This document shows, in pieces, positions 38,045-47,195 of a stretch of DNA of 64,000 nt. The position numbers and the translations under genes were made by a program. The stretch lies in contig JAGCNL010000076.1 of NCBI GenBank assembly GCA_017645945.1, positions 62,001-126,000 of the forward strand. The letters are read 5' to 3'. Source of the DNA: Salinivirgaceae bacterium (GTDB taxonomy: Bacteria > Bacteroidota > Bacteroidia > Bacteroidales > SZUA-534). The stretch's first letter is position 1, and each line of letters starts with the position of its first letter. The notes beneath the pieces are model-generated. The model did not search any database. It was not told the origin of the DNA and saw nothing but the letters and a program-made list of their open reading frames with translations.

Positions 38045-38653
38045 CTATTCCTGCGACAGTTTTGTGATTTGTGCAATGTATTTTCCGATGATGTCGAACT
38101 CCAAATTGGCAACCGTTCCAACCTTGATAGTGTGGAAGTTGGTGTTGTCGAAAGTGTAAGGAATGATGCAGACTTGGAACGAGTTGCGTGTCGGGCGGCA
38201 AACAGTCAGGCTTACACCATTGACCGTTACAGAACCCTTATCCACAGTCAGATAACCGCGCGATGCCATTTCCTTGTCAAAGTCGTACTCGAAGGTGAAA
38301 ACGTGGCTTCCCTCGGCATCTTCAACCTTTGTGCAGCGAGCAGTCTTGTCCACGTGGCCCTGAACAATGTGACCGTCCAATCGGCCGTTCATCAGCATTG
38401 AGCGCTCAACGTTCACCTTGTCGCCAACCTTCAACAGACCCAGATTCGAGCAATCGAGCGTCTCCTTCATGGCCGTCACGGTGTAGGTTCCATCTTTGAT
38501 GCGCACCACCGTCAGGCAAACGCCATTATGAGCCACGCTTTGGTCGATTTTCAGCTCATCGACAAACGAGCATTTGAGCGTAAAATGCAGATTTTCCTGG
38601 TCTTTCTCAATGCCGACAACTTCGGCAAACTCTTCAACAATTCCTGAAAACAT
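38045..38653 (-). CDS. ribE: Riboflavin synthase, alpha chain
   Basis: A 202-residue protein with two tandem lumazine-binding domains. It begins with the diagnostic MFSGIVEE, and the second half starts near residue 97 with LDGHIVQGHVDKTA. It catalyses dismutation of two 6,7-dimethyl-8-ribityllumazine molecules to riboflavin and the pyrimidine precursor, in the cytoplasm as a trimer. Motifs SVAHNGVCLTV and KGSVTVNGVSLTV, one per domain, fit the family, as does the length. It stands apart from other rib genes here; the only co-directional neighbour is ispG. Confidence 0.96.
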   Translation of the reverse strand: MFSGIVEEFAEVVGIEKDQENLHFTLKCSFVDELKIDQSVAHNGVCLTVVRIKDGTYTVTAMKETLDCSNLGLLKVGDKVNVERSMLMNGRLDGHIVQGHVDKTARCTKVEDAEGSHVFTFEYDFDKEMASRGYLTVDKGSVTVNGVSLTVCRPTRNSFQVCIIPYTFDNTNFHTIKVGTVANLEFDIIGKYIAQITKLSQE

Positions 38654-38810
38654 AGTCCGATGTTTTTAATTATTTATATCGGCAACATATTGGATAACAA
38701 TCATTTATCAAAAACACAAAAGATTGCTACCAACAATCGCAATAGTGGCGGCAAGTTATTAAAAAGCGTGATTTTTTGCTAATGAAACGTTCAACGGACA
38801 GACTTTAAAA

Positions 38811-38838
38811 ATCCTAACTCCTAATTCCTAACTTCTAA
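38811..38838. repeat. Heptad microrepeat TTAGGnn-type
   Basis: On the minus strand it reads TTAGAAG, TTAGGAA, TTAGGAG, TTAGGAT: four 7-bp units in the intergenic region between ribE and the membrane protein gene. Confidence 0.6.
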
Positions 38839-38847
38839 ATATATCAT

Positions 38848-38855
38848 TACATTTG
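38848..38855 (+). promoter_or_regulatory. Candidate -7 element of the membrane protein gene
   Basis: TACATTTG, a perfect TAnnTTTG match 30 bp before the ATG at 38885; no standard -33 element. Confidence 0.45.
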
Positions 38856-38884
38856 TTTATCAATAACTAAAAAATATAATAATT

Positions 38885-39817
38885 ATGGTTTATTACGGAA
38901 CACAAACAAGTGTGAAACGCCCTGGCGCACTGTTAATTGGCATTGGTCTGGTCGTGGCTTTGTTTACAGGCGTAGCTGTTGCAATGGCAGCCGGAGTGCT
39001 CGAATTCTCGTTCAGAACTATGGGGCTGATTTCGGGAATGGTGACGATTGGCATTGTGATATTTATTACTGTACCAGTATTTTATAAAGCCAAAAATTCA
39101 ACAAAAGTAATCGGAACGATAGCCGATTTTGCGACCGGGGAGATTACATATAGAAGTTCGTCGGGTTCTCTCCGCCGACAGGCCGCATACCAAATGATTG
39201 TTGAATACACTCTCAATGGACAGAAATTCAGCGGGATAAAGATTGATGCAACATCAACAAAAATGCCCGAAGTGGGAACGCCCGTCAACTTGCTTGTCAG
39301 CAACAACAATCCGATGTCTGTAATGACACCTAAAATGGTGCGTTTTAATGCTATAATGGCTGCGGTATTTTTTATTGTGGCGTTGATTTTCGTTTTGATA
39401 GGCATTTTTGCTGAAAATGGCGGTGGCGAAACACATACCATTCAGCCAGGCACCGCCGAAGCTGACGAATACATATTGATGGCTTCGCTCATAGGCGGCG
39501 GTTTAGCTGCTCTTTTTATTATTATCGGTCTGATTGTTAGCATAATACGCGCAGCAAAGCAATCATCATCGGCTCTGAAAACAACTGGAGTGAAGGTTAC
39601 TTGCAAGATTACCGATGTTAATGTGAACGAGAATATGATTATAAACGGCGAGCATCCCATACGCCTTACCTGCGCTGAGCCGGAGGGCACACAACGACTT
39701 ATCAAGGCCAAAGGCTCGGTTGGTGATTTCACCGTTGGCGACGAGATTGACATTTTTGTCAACCCGCAAAAGCCCGATAAATTCTATGCCGATATGGAAT
39801 CGGTGAGGAAGGTATAA
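38885..39817 (+). CDS. DUF3592-like membrane protein
   Basis: A 310-residue protein with four predicted membrane segments: about residues 14-36, 46-67, 155-177 and 198-226. A soluble domain of about 80 residues lies between the second and third, with KVIGTIADF ... YQMIVEYTLNGQKFSG ... VGTPVNLLVSNNNP. That pattern of a small beta domain ending in a statement of property limits is like DUF3592 proteins; the C-terminal part (VTCKITDVNVNEN ... FVNPQKPDKFYAD) looks like a second copy of the same fold. Role unknown. It is a single-gene unit ending at the hairpin 39858-39897. Confidence 0.6.
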   Translation: MVYYGTQTSVKRPGALLIGIGLVVALFTGVAVAMAAGVLEFSFRTMGLISGMVTIGIVIFITVPVFYKAKNSTKVIGTIADFATGEITYRSSSGSLRRQAAYQMIVEYTLNGQKFSGIKIDATSTKMPEVGTPVNLLVSNNNPMSVMTPKMVRFNAIMAAVFFIVALIFVLIGIFAENGGGETHTIQPGTAEADEYILMASLIGGGLAALFIIIGLIVSIIRAAKQSSSALKTTGVKVTCKITDVNVNENMIINGEHPIRLTCAEPEGTQRLIKAKGSVGDFTVGDEIDIFVNPQKPDKFYADMESVRKV

Positions 39818-39857
39818 GATATTCAGGATTCGAGAGTTAGGACTCTGATTCACCAAT

Positions 39858-39897
39858 AAAAAACGGAACAGACTGCATTGCAATTTGTTCCGTTTTT
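39858..39897. terminator. Bidirectional terminator between membrane protein gene and tRNA-fMet
   Basis: AAAAACGGAACA pairs with TGTTCCGTTTTT across a loop of about 15 bases; A- and T-runs flank it on both strands. It serves the plus-strand gene ending at 39817 and the minus-strand tRNA ending at 39900. Confidence 0.88.
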
Positions 39898-39899
39898 AG

Positions 39900-39972
39900 T
39901 AGCGGGGGCCCGACTCGAACGAGCGACCTCTGGGTTATGAGCCCAACGAGCTACCAACTGCTCTACCCCGCG
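39900..39972 (-). tRNA. Initiator tRNA-Met (anticodon CAU)
   Basis: The 73-nt minus-strand sequence folds as a tRNA: acceptor CGCGGGG with CCCCGC, D arm, anticodon loop CTCATAA, and T arm with TTCGAGT. Two features mark the initiator: position 1 is C with no Watson-Crick partner at 72, and the anticodon stem has three consecutive G-C pairs (GGG/CCC). The 3' CCA is not encoded. A full promoter lies upstream. Confidence 0.96.
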
Positions 39973-40006
39973 ATGTATAGGCAAAATCGTTTCCGATTTG
40001 CGACTG

Positions 40007-40037
40007 CAAAGATAGACACTCTTTTATTAAAAACAAA
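40007..40037 (-). promoter_or_regulatory. Promoter of tRNA-fMet
   Basis: Minus strand: TTTG (40034-40037), 19 bp, then TATCTTTG (40007-40014), a complete match to the Bacteroidetes sigma consensus. The -7 box ends 34 bp upstream of the mature tRNA 5' end. Confidence 0.88.
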
Positions 40038-40125
40038 TTTTGTTTTGCGAAATATGAACAATGGCAATCGATTTGAGTCTCAACCGATTGTGCACGACAA
40101 ATGAATTCAACCTTTCAAGTCAGCA

Positions 40126-40599
40126 CTACTCCATCACGTCGTCGGGTGTGAGTTTCGGGAATTTAATCTTCGAATTCACAACGTACGAGTCGGGGTAAAG
40201 TGCGCGGATTACATGATAAAAAGCGTTTGCCTCACCACGGCTGCGAAAATCGCCCACGCAGAGCTTGAAATAGGGTGTTTTGTATTCAGGATAGACCTGT
40301 GCAGGATCGAAATCAGGGAAGTTTTTCAGAAACTGCTGGCTGATTGTCTGCATTGTGGCACGGGCATTCTGACCCGAACCCGAATAAATCTGTATTCTAT
40401 AGCCTTTTATACCGTCGCGCTTGTTAGCATCGGCGTATGCCTCAATCAATTTGTAGAGTTTGTCATCCTGCACAAGCGAGATTTTTCCATAACCAGGTTG
40501 ATCGTCATTCAACTGGTAAAAAAGATCACCGTTCTGCGCGCATGTGGTACCTGCGGCAGTCAGCACTATCAGAAAGACAACAAACAATCTCGCTTTCAT
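40126..40599 (-). CDS. SPOR-domain exported protein
   Basis: A 157-residue exported protein from the ATG at 40599 (MKARLFVVFLIVLTAAGTTCAQ signal). The mature part ends in a SPOR-type domain: YRIQIYSGSGQNARATMQ, then YFKLCVGDFRSRGEANAF and a final YVVNSKI strand. SPOR domains bind septal peptidoglycan stripped of stem peptides. The frame is open to 40650, but the promoter boxes at 40619-40651 lie inside that extension, so the downstream start is favoured. A single-gene unit, head-to-tail with the M13 peptidase gene behind a terminator. Confidence 0.82.
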   Translation of the reverse strand: MKARLFVVFLIVLTAAGTTCAQNGDLFYQLNDDQPGYGKISLVQDDKLYKLIEAYADANKRDGIKGYRIQIYSGSGQNARATMQTISQQFLKNFPDFDPAQVYPEYKTPYFKLCVGDFRSRGEANAFYHVIRALYPDSYVVNSKIKFPKLTPDDVME

Positions 40600-40618
40600 C
40601 TTTTTTCGTTTTCTGTTG

Positions 40619-40651
40619 CAAAGATATAAAATAGGCCAATGCATTAACAAA
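40619..40651 (-). promoter_or_regulatory. Promoter of the SPOR-protein gene
   Basis: Minus strand: TTTG (40648-40651), 21 bp, then TATCTTTG (40619-40626). Both elements match consensus. The -33 box overlaps the T-run of the terminator of the upstream peptidase gene, and the -7 box is 19 bp before the ATG. Confidence 0.8.
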
Positions 40652-40694
40652 AAAAATGGTTTGAAAGTCTATACTCAGACCATTCAAACCATTT
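40648..40694 (-). terminator. Terminator of the M13 peptidase gene
   Basis: AAATGGTTTGAA (40654-40665) pairs with TTCAAACCATTT (40683-40694), and the minus strand runs on into eight T residues. It lies 22 bp past the stop codon. Confidence 0.9.
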
Positions 40695-40715
40695 AATTTA
40701 TTGATAATTATTCCC

Positions 40716-42749
40716 TTACCAGATGCGTACGCGCTCGTCGGCAGGGATGAACATTTTGTCGCCTTCTTTCACGTTGAATGCCTCGTACCAAGAGTCGATA
40801 TGCGGCAAAGTGCCGTTCACGCGCCACAGACCGATTGAATGCGGATCGCTTTTGGTGCGTTTGCGGATTTCCTCATCACGAATATTGTTTGCCCAAACTG
40901 TCGCGTAAGCGATAAAGAACCGCTGCTCAGGCGTGAAACCGTCTTTGTCCTTCAACGGTTTGTCTTTGGTTGCGTTCTTGAATGCCTGGTACGACACTTG
41001 CAGACCGCCATGGTCGGCAAGATTCTCACCCAAAGTCAGCTCGCCGTTGCCTTTCAGGTCATCGAGCACGTTGATGTTGCTGAAGAAGTCAGCCAGAGGC
41101 TTAACGCGCTGCATGAATTTATCGGCATCCCCTTTTGCCCACCATTCATGCAAGTTGCCGTCCTTGTCAAACTGACGGCCCTCGTCATCAAATCCGTGAG
41201 TCATTTCATGGCCAATGACAACACCGATGGCACCATAGTTAAAGGCATCGTCAGCGTTCATGTCGAAGAACGGATACTGCAGAATACCAGCCGGGAAGCA
41301 AATCTCGTTGGTGGTTGGCATATAGTAGGCGTTGACGGTTTGCGGTGTCATAAGCCATTCATCTGGATTGACAGGCTTATTATACTTCGTTTTCACCGTG
41401 TATTCAATATCCTCAACATTAACAGCCAACACATTCTCCCACAGTGAATTGGCCGTTGACACATTCATATTAGAATAGTCGCGCCAAGTGTCGGGATAAC
41501 CGATTTTTACACGGAATGTGCTCAATTTGTCGATGGCAACAGCTTTGGTTGAATCGCTCATCCAGTCTTGCGCAAGAATACGCTCACGCAGAGCCACCTG
41601 AAGGTTCTCAACAAGCTTTGTCATACGCTCTTTGTACGACGCAGGGAAGTATTTCTCAACATACAACTGGCCCACGGCCTCTCCCATCGCCTCGCTGCAG
41701 AGGTACACGGCACGTTTCCATCTCGGCTGGTCCTCAAGGCGTCCGCTCAATACTTTTCCGTTGAAATTGAAGTGCTCAAGTCTGAAATCGTCAGAAATAT
41801 AACTTGCTGCAGCGTTGATGTAGGTCCACTCCATATACGACTTCAAAGCCTCAACAGTCTCCGTTGCAAGTACCTTATCGGCCTCGGCAAAGAACTCTGG
41901 TTGTCCGACAATAAGTTGCTGTACATCATCGATTTTCATTTTTTTGCACAAAGCGTCGAAATCGATATTGCCGTATTTGCTCTTCAACTCGCTGTATGAC
42001 ATTTTGTTATAGTTCGACTCGGGGTCGCGCAACTCTACATTGTTGCGTGACGATTTTGCCAAATTGGTCTCGATACGAAGCACATCCTCCATTTTCTTGT
42101 TGGCTTCAGCCTCATTATAACCGACCATTGAAAACATTTTTGCCACATGAGCGCGATAAGCTGCCATTATTGACAGTGTGTTCTCATCAGTATCGATATA
42201 ATATTCTTTATCGCGCAGCGTCAGGCCTCCTTGCTGAAAATACACGATATTGTTTTTGCTGTCTTTTGCATCGGCAGCAATACCGAAATAGAAAAACGAA
42301 AAAACTCCTTTTGCCATCAGCTCAGTTGCTTCAACAAAAACGCCTTTTCGGTTATCGACAGCCCTAATAGCCTTCAAATCGGCCTCCAAAGGTTTGTAGC
42401 CGTTGTTGTTGAGCGTAGTGCTGTCCATCATCTGGTTGTAGAGTGTGGCAATTTTGTAGGCAATTGAGCCTTCAGGATTTTGTTTGCCGCCAAGCTCCTC
42501 TATCAAGTCGTTGAGCTGCTTGCGAGTGTCTTCACCAACCTTGTCGAACGAGCCGAACCGTGAATACTCCGGCTGCAGCGGATTGTTCTTCTCCCAACCA
42601 CCGCAAACGAACTTGTAAAAGTTGTCGCCAGGCTTGAAACTCTTGTCAAAATTCTCCGGTCTTACGCCCGAACTCAGGTCGGAGCTACCGCACGCGAATG
42701 ATGTTATTGCGATTGACATCAGTAATAAACTTTTAAAACGATTTTTCAT
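40716..42749 (-). CDS. M13-family zinc metallopeptidase lipoprotein (neprilysin/PepO type)
   Basis: A 677-residue protein from the ATG at 42749, with lipobox Cys20 (TSFAC). Zinc-site motifs are intact: HEMTH within VIGHEMTHGFDDEG, the third ligand Glu in GENLADHGGL, and the substrate-binding stretch VNAYYMPTTNEICFPAGIL. The C-terminus RVRIW matches the family's conserved end. It is a peptide-cleaving gluzincin anchored in the envelope, probably periplasmic or surface-exposed. The frame runs to 42797, but TATGTTTG at 42791-42798 is a -7-like box overlapping that codon, so the shorter form with the lipobox is chosen. Confidence 0.95.
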   Translation of the reverse strand: MKNRFKSLLLMSIAITSFACGSSDLSSGVRPENFDKSFKPGDNFYKFVCGGWEKNNPLQPEYSRFGSFDKVGEDTRKQLNDLIEELGGKQNPEGSIAYKIATLYNQMMDSTTLNNNGYKPLEADLKAIRAVDNRKGVFVEATELMAKGVFSFFYFGIAADAKDSKNNIVYFQQGGLTLRDKEYYIDTDENTLSIMAAYRAHVAKMFSMVGYNEAEANKKMEDVLRIETNLAKSSRNNVELRDPESNYNKMSYSELKSKYGNIDFDALCKKMKIDDVQQLIVGQPEFFAEADKVLATETVEALKSYMEWTYINAAASYISDDFRLEHFNFNGKVLSGRLEDQPRWKRAVYLCSEAMGEAVGQLYVEKYFPASYKERMTKLVENLQVALRERILAQDWMSDSTKAVAIDKLSTFRVKIGYPDTWRDYSNMNVSTANSLWENVLAVNVEDIEYTVKTKYNKPVNPDEWLMTPQTVNAYYMPTTNEICFPAGILQYPFFDMNADDAFNYGAIGVVIGHEMTHGFDDEGRQFDKDGNLHEWWAKGDADKFMQRVKPLADFFSNINVLDDLKGNGELTLGENLADHGGLQVSYQAFKNATKDKPLKDKDGFTPEQRFFIAYATVWANNIRDEEIRKRTKSDPHSIGLWRVNGTLPHIDSWYEAFNVKEGDKMFIPADERVRIW

Positions 42750-43211
42750 ATAGTTGCAAATTTGATGTTCGAACTTATCAAAACGAAATGCAAACATACG
42801 AAAAATGATTATCAGTTTTGTGTCAAAAAATGCATTGTTTTTAATTAATTATCATTAAGCCAACATAAAGGGAACATAAAGGGAACATATAGGAAAGCCA
42901 ACGCCATTTTTTGATTTGGAAAAATGACAAACCCGCAGGGCAGCAACACCGCTGAGAAACTTGCGTTTTCTTCTGCTTTCGGTTGTTTTCTTTGCGATAA
43001 AGTTGTTTTGTGCGGTTTTGTGCGGTTTGCTTTCGGTTGCGGTTGGATTGTGCGGGAAAGTTTGCGATAACCGCCCGAGGGGATTACTCGGTGATTACTC
43101 GAGGATATGGCGATGAGGCAGCACGGCGTATATAGTAAAAATGACAAAAATCCGCAGGCCGCCACTAACGGGCAGCCTGCGGATACTGTTGCAGCAAGTT
43201 ATTTTACTCGA
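42750..43211. other. Intergenic region with short repeats
   Basis: No convincing gene. It contains a -7-like box for the peptidase gene (42791-42798), an 11-bp repeat AACATAAAGGG twice plus a third partial unit (42862-42891), GTGCGGTTTT-type low-complexity repeats (about 43009-43060) and the terminator of the next gene (43145-43184). Open frames in it translate to low-complexity peptides. Confidence 0.55.
43145..43184 (-). terminator. Terminator of the exported-protein operon
   Basis: ATCCGCAGGC (43150-43159) pairs with GCCTGCGGAT (43175-43184), followed on the minus strand by TTTTTG. It lies 28 bp past the stop of the lipoprotein gene ending at 43212. Confidence 0.88.
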
Positions 43212-44525
43212 TTATTTTATTTCATGATTTGGATAATTTTCGTCTTTTGTAAAATCCTCTGTGCAGGTTTCCTCCTGAAGAATGGTGAAATTCTTGGCCA
43301 TTGTCAGCACTCCGTTCTCAAACACCTCGAATTTGACTTTATTATTCTCAAACTCCTTTACCACATGTTTATTGTCCCCAATCCAGTCATATATTTCACT
43401 TCTTTCAACCTTGCTCAAAAGCAAATGGATGTCAACCGTACAAGGACCGCTGTATCTGAAATGACGAGAATGGTCTTCCTCGTTCCATGTTGAATAGTTG
43501 ACTCCTGGCAGAACCTCAAACGACCAACACCTCATTGGCGAGCTCACTTTGATGTCGAGCTCAGTGCCGGCTGGGACTTTCACGGCCATTGAGTAGCCGC
43601 CGTACATGCAGGCGGTATCGTTGATTGCCAGAACATTCTTGCCGAATTCGCCTTTTGAAGGAAATTCGAGGTTCGATTGAAGCTCGAACTCGGTTTTTGC
43701 CGCAAAATTCCTGACAATGCCGCCAAAATCGGGCACTGCGGCCTCAACGCCCAACTCCTTGTAGCGGTTGGCCAGGTTTGCGCGAATCTCATCGGGGTTG
43801 ATGGCCATGGCGTTGCCTTTAAGCTTGGAACCCAGCTTGGCATCGTCGAGTTTGCCGTCGGTGCGGATGTCGGAGGCCACATTGGCAATGAGCTCTGAGG
43901 CCGCTCCTGCCGTCAGGTTGCCCTGCATGATGGCCGAAACTGCCAGAAGTGCGGCATCGCCCTGGCCGCTGCTGGCAATGTTGAACCGCTCCGAGCCTTC
44001 AAGCCATGAAAAATCATGGTCAATCTTGAAGATGTCAAATATTTCGGCCTGAGCCTGACTTTTGGCATCGGCAAACGATGTTCCGCCAGATGTAAGATAC
44101 TCAACACGTGGGCGCTCAAGGGTTGTCAGCACGTTGATGTTGGGCGTGGTGCCGCTGCTGAGGTCAGTGAGTGCGTAGAGCGACAGCTGCGATTCCGACA
44201 CATCGTCCTTAACCTCATTGTAATAGTAGCCGTTGGCATGCAGCTCAACGTATTGCGACAGCCGCCCCACACTTTTCAGCTCGAAGGCTCCTGAATTGTC
44301 GGCAATCTGTGTCTCGAAACTGCGGCCAGTCTGCTGCAACGCAGAGTTCAGCTCGGCCACCCTCACTGATGTTCCGTTGATAAACGGCCCCTTCTGCACG
44401 TTTCCGCTGATTGATGTCACATCAACCAATTTCTCATCGCCGTTAAGCTCATTAGTTTTGTCTTTGTCGTTGCACGCTCCGAATGCCAGAGCCGCAACAC
44501 CGATTAGAAGAATACTCTTTTTCAT
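43212..44525 (-). CDS. Lipoprotein of unknown function
   Basis: A 437-residue lipoprotein with lipobox Cys18 (AFGAC). The N-terminal domain begins ISGNVQKGPFINGTSVRVAE and continues TGRSFETQIADNSGAFELK, a pattern seen in large surface lipoproteins of Bacteroidetes and Deltaproteobacteria, where a beta-sandwich carrier-like domain is followed by a helical region. The middle (residues about 120-260) is Ala-rich and helical. No catalytic motif is visible. It is the last gene of the minus-strand run of exported proteins, 36 bp after the metalloprotease gene and just before a terminator. Confidence 0.6.
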   Translation of the reverse strand: MKKSILLIGVAALAFGACNDKDKTNELNGDEKLVDVTSISGNVQKGPFINGTSVRVAELNSALQQTGRSFETQIADNSGAFELKSVGRLSQYVELHANGYYYNEVKDDVSESQLSLYALTDLSSGTTPNINVLTTLERPRVEYLTSGGTSFADAKSQAQAEIFDIFKIDHDFSWLEGSERFNIASSGQGDAALLAVSAIMQGNLTAGAASELIANVASDIRTDGKLDDAKLGSKLKGNAMAINPDEIRANLANRYKELGVEAAVPDFGGIVRNFAAKTEFELQSNLEFPSKGEFGKNVLAINDTACMYGGYSMAVKVPAGTELDIKVSSPMRCWSFEVLPGVNYSTWNEEDHSRHFRYSGPCTVDIHLLLSKVERSEIYDWIGDNKHVVKEFENNKVKFEVFENGVLTMAKNFTILQEETCTEDFTKDENYPNHEIK

Positions 44526-44561
44526 TGTTTGATTTGTTTTAAGTTATTAATGATTAGATGA

Positions 44562-46325
44562 TTATTTTATTTCCAATGTTGCACCATGAGCGACTTCAAA
44601 ACCTGCATCCAACAACACTTCGTTTTCTGCCTCCAAAACCAAATCGTTCCCCGTTTTAACCACCACATTCCCTTTGGGCTTTGAAGTAGTTATAGAATTG
44701 CCAGTATATATGTTTTTGCCAGAAAAATACGTGTTTTTTGATATGGTTTGATTTTGAATATATATGTTGTTTGTAAATAATGCTATACACCCATCTCCAT
44801 TGGGTTTAATAGAACTGATAACACCATAATATGAACCAGGAATATTTGTCGCACTTGTGTTAACTCCCAATTTGGCACCAGAATAAAATTTTATAATACT
44901 TAAATAATTGTTTAAATTGATTTTTGCTCCGAGCAACACGCATAAATAGCCTCCAGGCTGAACTTCAATACATCCTGCATCTGATATGTCCAGATTTCCG
45001 CCGACAATCAATGTTCCTCCTTTTTTCACAACTATTTTGTTTGATGAATTCATTGTCACCGACTTACCCTTTTCAAGAGATAACACACCGCCGTCTTCTA
45101 TCTCGATAGCGCAGTTTTTTTTGAACTCATAATTTGCGTTTAATGTCAGATAACCATTCTTTTTGATTTGAATATCATGAAACAATCTGACGTAAGTATT
45201 ATTCCATTTTTCTTTATTCCCGATAACAACTGGCACATCAGAATGAGTGTTTTCTCTTACATATTTTCCGACACTCTTTATAGCTATAGCACGATGCATT
45301 TGCCCTGCCTGCATGGGGGAAATATAAGTTTGAGTATTTGTGCCTCCCATAACATTATTGGTTATTTTTTTTGCATCAGAGCCAGTATATTCATAAGGAT
45401 TTACCCATTTGGCAATGTGAGGGAATGTTGAAGATTTGCCACATGGGCCAAAAATATCTGACAAATATTCTGAGTCGTCATATTTATGCTCATATTTGCA
45501 AGAATGTGTTCCCTTAATGTCAGTACAACCAACTGCCGACGAACCTCCTCCGCAATATGTATGGCTCAATTCAAGGTTGTGGCCTAACTCATGAGCCAAA
45601 ACTGTAGCCGCAGCACTTTCTGCATATTGGTTGCTTGTCGGACATGTATTGAACATTACGATATAAGAATCATCATTTGCGCTGGTTGTTGGAGAATTGG
45701 CATAAGCGGAACAATCCTTACAAGAACTTGCTATAAAGAAAATATTTATGCCATCCTGCAATATTGAAGGATCCTCTTTTACAGATAGAGTGTTTGCAAT
45801 ATAATTATATAGTTTTTTGTCTGCGGTACCGTACAATGGCTCACAAAGATTGTTCATTTCGGTTGATTTGTAGAAATATATTCTTTTATTGTAATCACCC
45901 AACGTAAATCTTATTCTTGTATCATATCTCGGCAACTCATCCTCTTCATTTAACACTTTATCCGATGGGCCTCCTTTTTCCCTAACAGATTTTCCCGAGT
46001 ATGTGTCATTTATATTGTTTAGTAGGGCAATCAATTTTGTTCTGCTTGCATAATCGTCGGCATATCTGCTTCCCTGTCCGTTATCATCAAGAAAAACATG
46101 AAACGAAATGTTGATGTACATAATAGGCGGGGTTTGCAACGGGTCACCGTTGCAGCGCGGTATCCATGTTCGCAAATCATTCAAATCGTATTTTCCCGTA
46201 TTTGGAGTCGATTGATATTTATAGGTTTTCAAGGATTTTGATGCCGGGTCACCAACACATATAAATCCTTGTGCCTGTGCCAACATAACAGTGAGCACAG
46301 CCATTATTGTAAAAATGGTTTTCAT
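44562..46325 (-). CDS. Exported M43-like zinc metalloprotease with altered zinc motif
   Basis: A 587-residue exported protein (signal 1-19, MLAQAQG). The catalytic region has HELGHNLELSH at 245-255 (HExxHxxxxxH) and, downstream, NNVMGG followed by YISPMQAGQMHRAI, the Met-turn and helix pattern of pappalysin/cytophagalysin (M43-type) peptidases. The usual Gly three residues after the second His is Glu252 here. The C-terminal 200 residues are a repetitive beta region (VTMNSSNKIVVKKGGTLIVGG) ending LLDAGFEVAHGATLEIK, a tail form common in secreted Bacteroidetes proteins. It is 8 bp after the gene for a type IX secretion cargo, so the group is likely secreted together. Activity is uncertain because of the altered motif. 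Confidence 0.82.
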   Translation of the reverse strand: MKTIFTIMAVLTVMLAQAQGFICVGDPASKSLKTYKYQSTPNTGKYDLNDLRTWIPRCNGDPLQTPPIMYINISFHVFLDDNGQGSRYADDYASRTKLIALLNNINDTYSGKSVREKGGPSDKVLNEEDELPRYDTRIRFTLGDYNKRIYFYKSTEMNNLCEPLYGTADKKLYNYIANTLSVKEDPSILQDGINIFFIASSCKDCSAYANSPTTSANDDSYIVMFNTCPTSNQYAESAAATVLAHELGHNLELSHTYCGGGSSAVGCTDIKGTHSCKYEHKYDDSEYLSDIFGPCGKSSTFPHIAKWVNPYEYTGSDAKKITNNVMGGTNTQTYISPMQAGQMHRAIAIKSVGKYVRENTHSDVPVVIGNKEKWNNTYVRLFHDIQIKKNGYLTLNANYEFKKNCAIEIEDGGVLSLEKGKSVTMNSSNKIVVKKGGTLIVGGNLDISDAGCIEVQPGGYLCVLLGAKINLNNYLSIIKFYSGAKLGVNTSATNIPGSYYGVISSIKPNGDGCIALFTNNIYIQNQTISKNTYFSGKNIYTGNSITTSKPKGNVVVKTGNDLVLEAENEVLLDAGFEVAHGATLEIK

Positions 46326-46333
46326 GTAATAAA

Positions 46334-47188
46334 TTACTGTTTTATAAACTTGTTTGTATACACTATTTCTCCATTGTCGTTTTTCACAACAATAAGTTTT
46401 GAGCCCTGCGGCAGACCGCCAATGTTGATAGACGGCAGTAAGTCTCCGCTCTGCTCAATTGTCCCAAAAACTGATATTATATCGTAGGTGAGGCAATCAA
46501 GACTCTCTATATCAACTATAAGAAAATCTTTGGCAGGATTGGGATAGACGCAGATATTGTCGTTAGTTTTTGATGAATTAATAGAATTATATCTATATAG
46601 TTCAAAACTCTTACAATCTTCCATAGAAAAGTGCTCATATACAATACTATCATCAACAACGACTCTGGCTAAACTTTCAACGTTTCCGTCTGAAAGACAA
46701 TATCCAGTAACAAATGGTATCAGTACATTCCACAAACTGCCTATTCCTTCAATCCAATCGTCAGCAATATGACCGCATTTATTACGTATAGAAACTATTT
46801 TTCTATTGCTGTCATCGAGCCAAATTGAGTCAACCAATATTTTATGGCTACTATATTTATCTGAAACCATTATTTCATCGCCTTCTTTCGCCGAAAAATC
46901 CATAAAAAGCTTCTCCTCCGTGTCACTTTCGTATACAACAAAATATTTTGCATTCAGAGTATCTTCATATATGGCGGCATAGTATTGGTTGGGGTTGTAA
47001 ACTTTCTTCATTTTCTTCCCATTAATTAAAGTGTCGCCAGCTATACTATAGACCACACCATCGAGACAAGTTATAAACTGGGCAGAATCGGGCAGAAAAT
47101 GGTGTAGACGGTATGCAGTGTCGCTTTGTGCTTTAGCACCACCTGCTAAGATTACCGCAAAAAGCAAAATCAGGAAATTGGTTTTCAT
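46334..47188 (-). CDS. Secreted protein with type IX secretion C-terminal sorting domain
   Basis: A 284-residue protein with signal peptide (1-20, GGAKAQ) and a C-terminal sorting domain at about 210-284: NICVYPNPAKDFLIVD, then INIGGLPQGSKLIVV and the final Lys-rich TNKFIKQ. These are the A, D and E-type motifs of type IX secretion cargo (TIGR04183 type). The N-terminal 200 residues, with FMDFSAKEGDEI and IEGIGSLWNVLIPF, resemble a module common upstream of such tails in Bacteroidetes but have no known function. It sits 7 bp after the S74 protein gene and 8 bp before the metalloprotease gene. Confidence 0.85.
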   Translation of the reverse strand: MKTNFLILLFAVILAGGAKAQSDTAYRLHHFLPDSAQFITCLDGVVYSIAGDTLINGKKMKKVYNPNQYYAAIYEDTLNAKYFVVYESDTEEKLFMDFSAKEGDEIMVSDKYSSHKILVDSIWLDDSNRKIVSIRNKCGHIADDWIEGIGSLWNVLIPFVTGYCLSDGNVESLARVVVDDSIVYEHFSMEDCKSFELYRYNSINSSKTNDNICVYPNPAKDFLIVDIESLDCLTYDIISVFGTIEQSGDLLPSINIGGLPQGSKLIVVKNDNGEIVYTNKFIKQ

Positions 47189-47195
47189 GTACTTT

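Noticed and set aside
42845..43165. Open frame of 106 codons on the minus strand
   Set aside because: It runs through low-complexity repeats and the terminator hairpin of the preceding gene, and the peptide is of odd composition.
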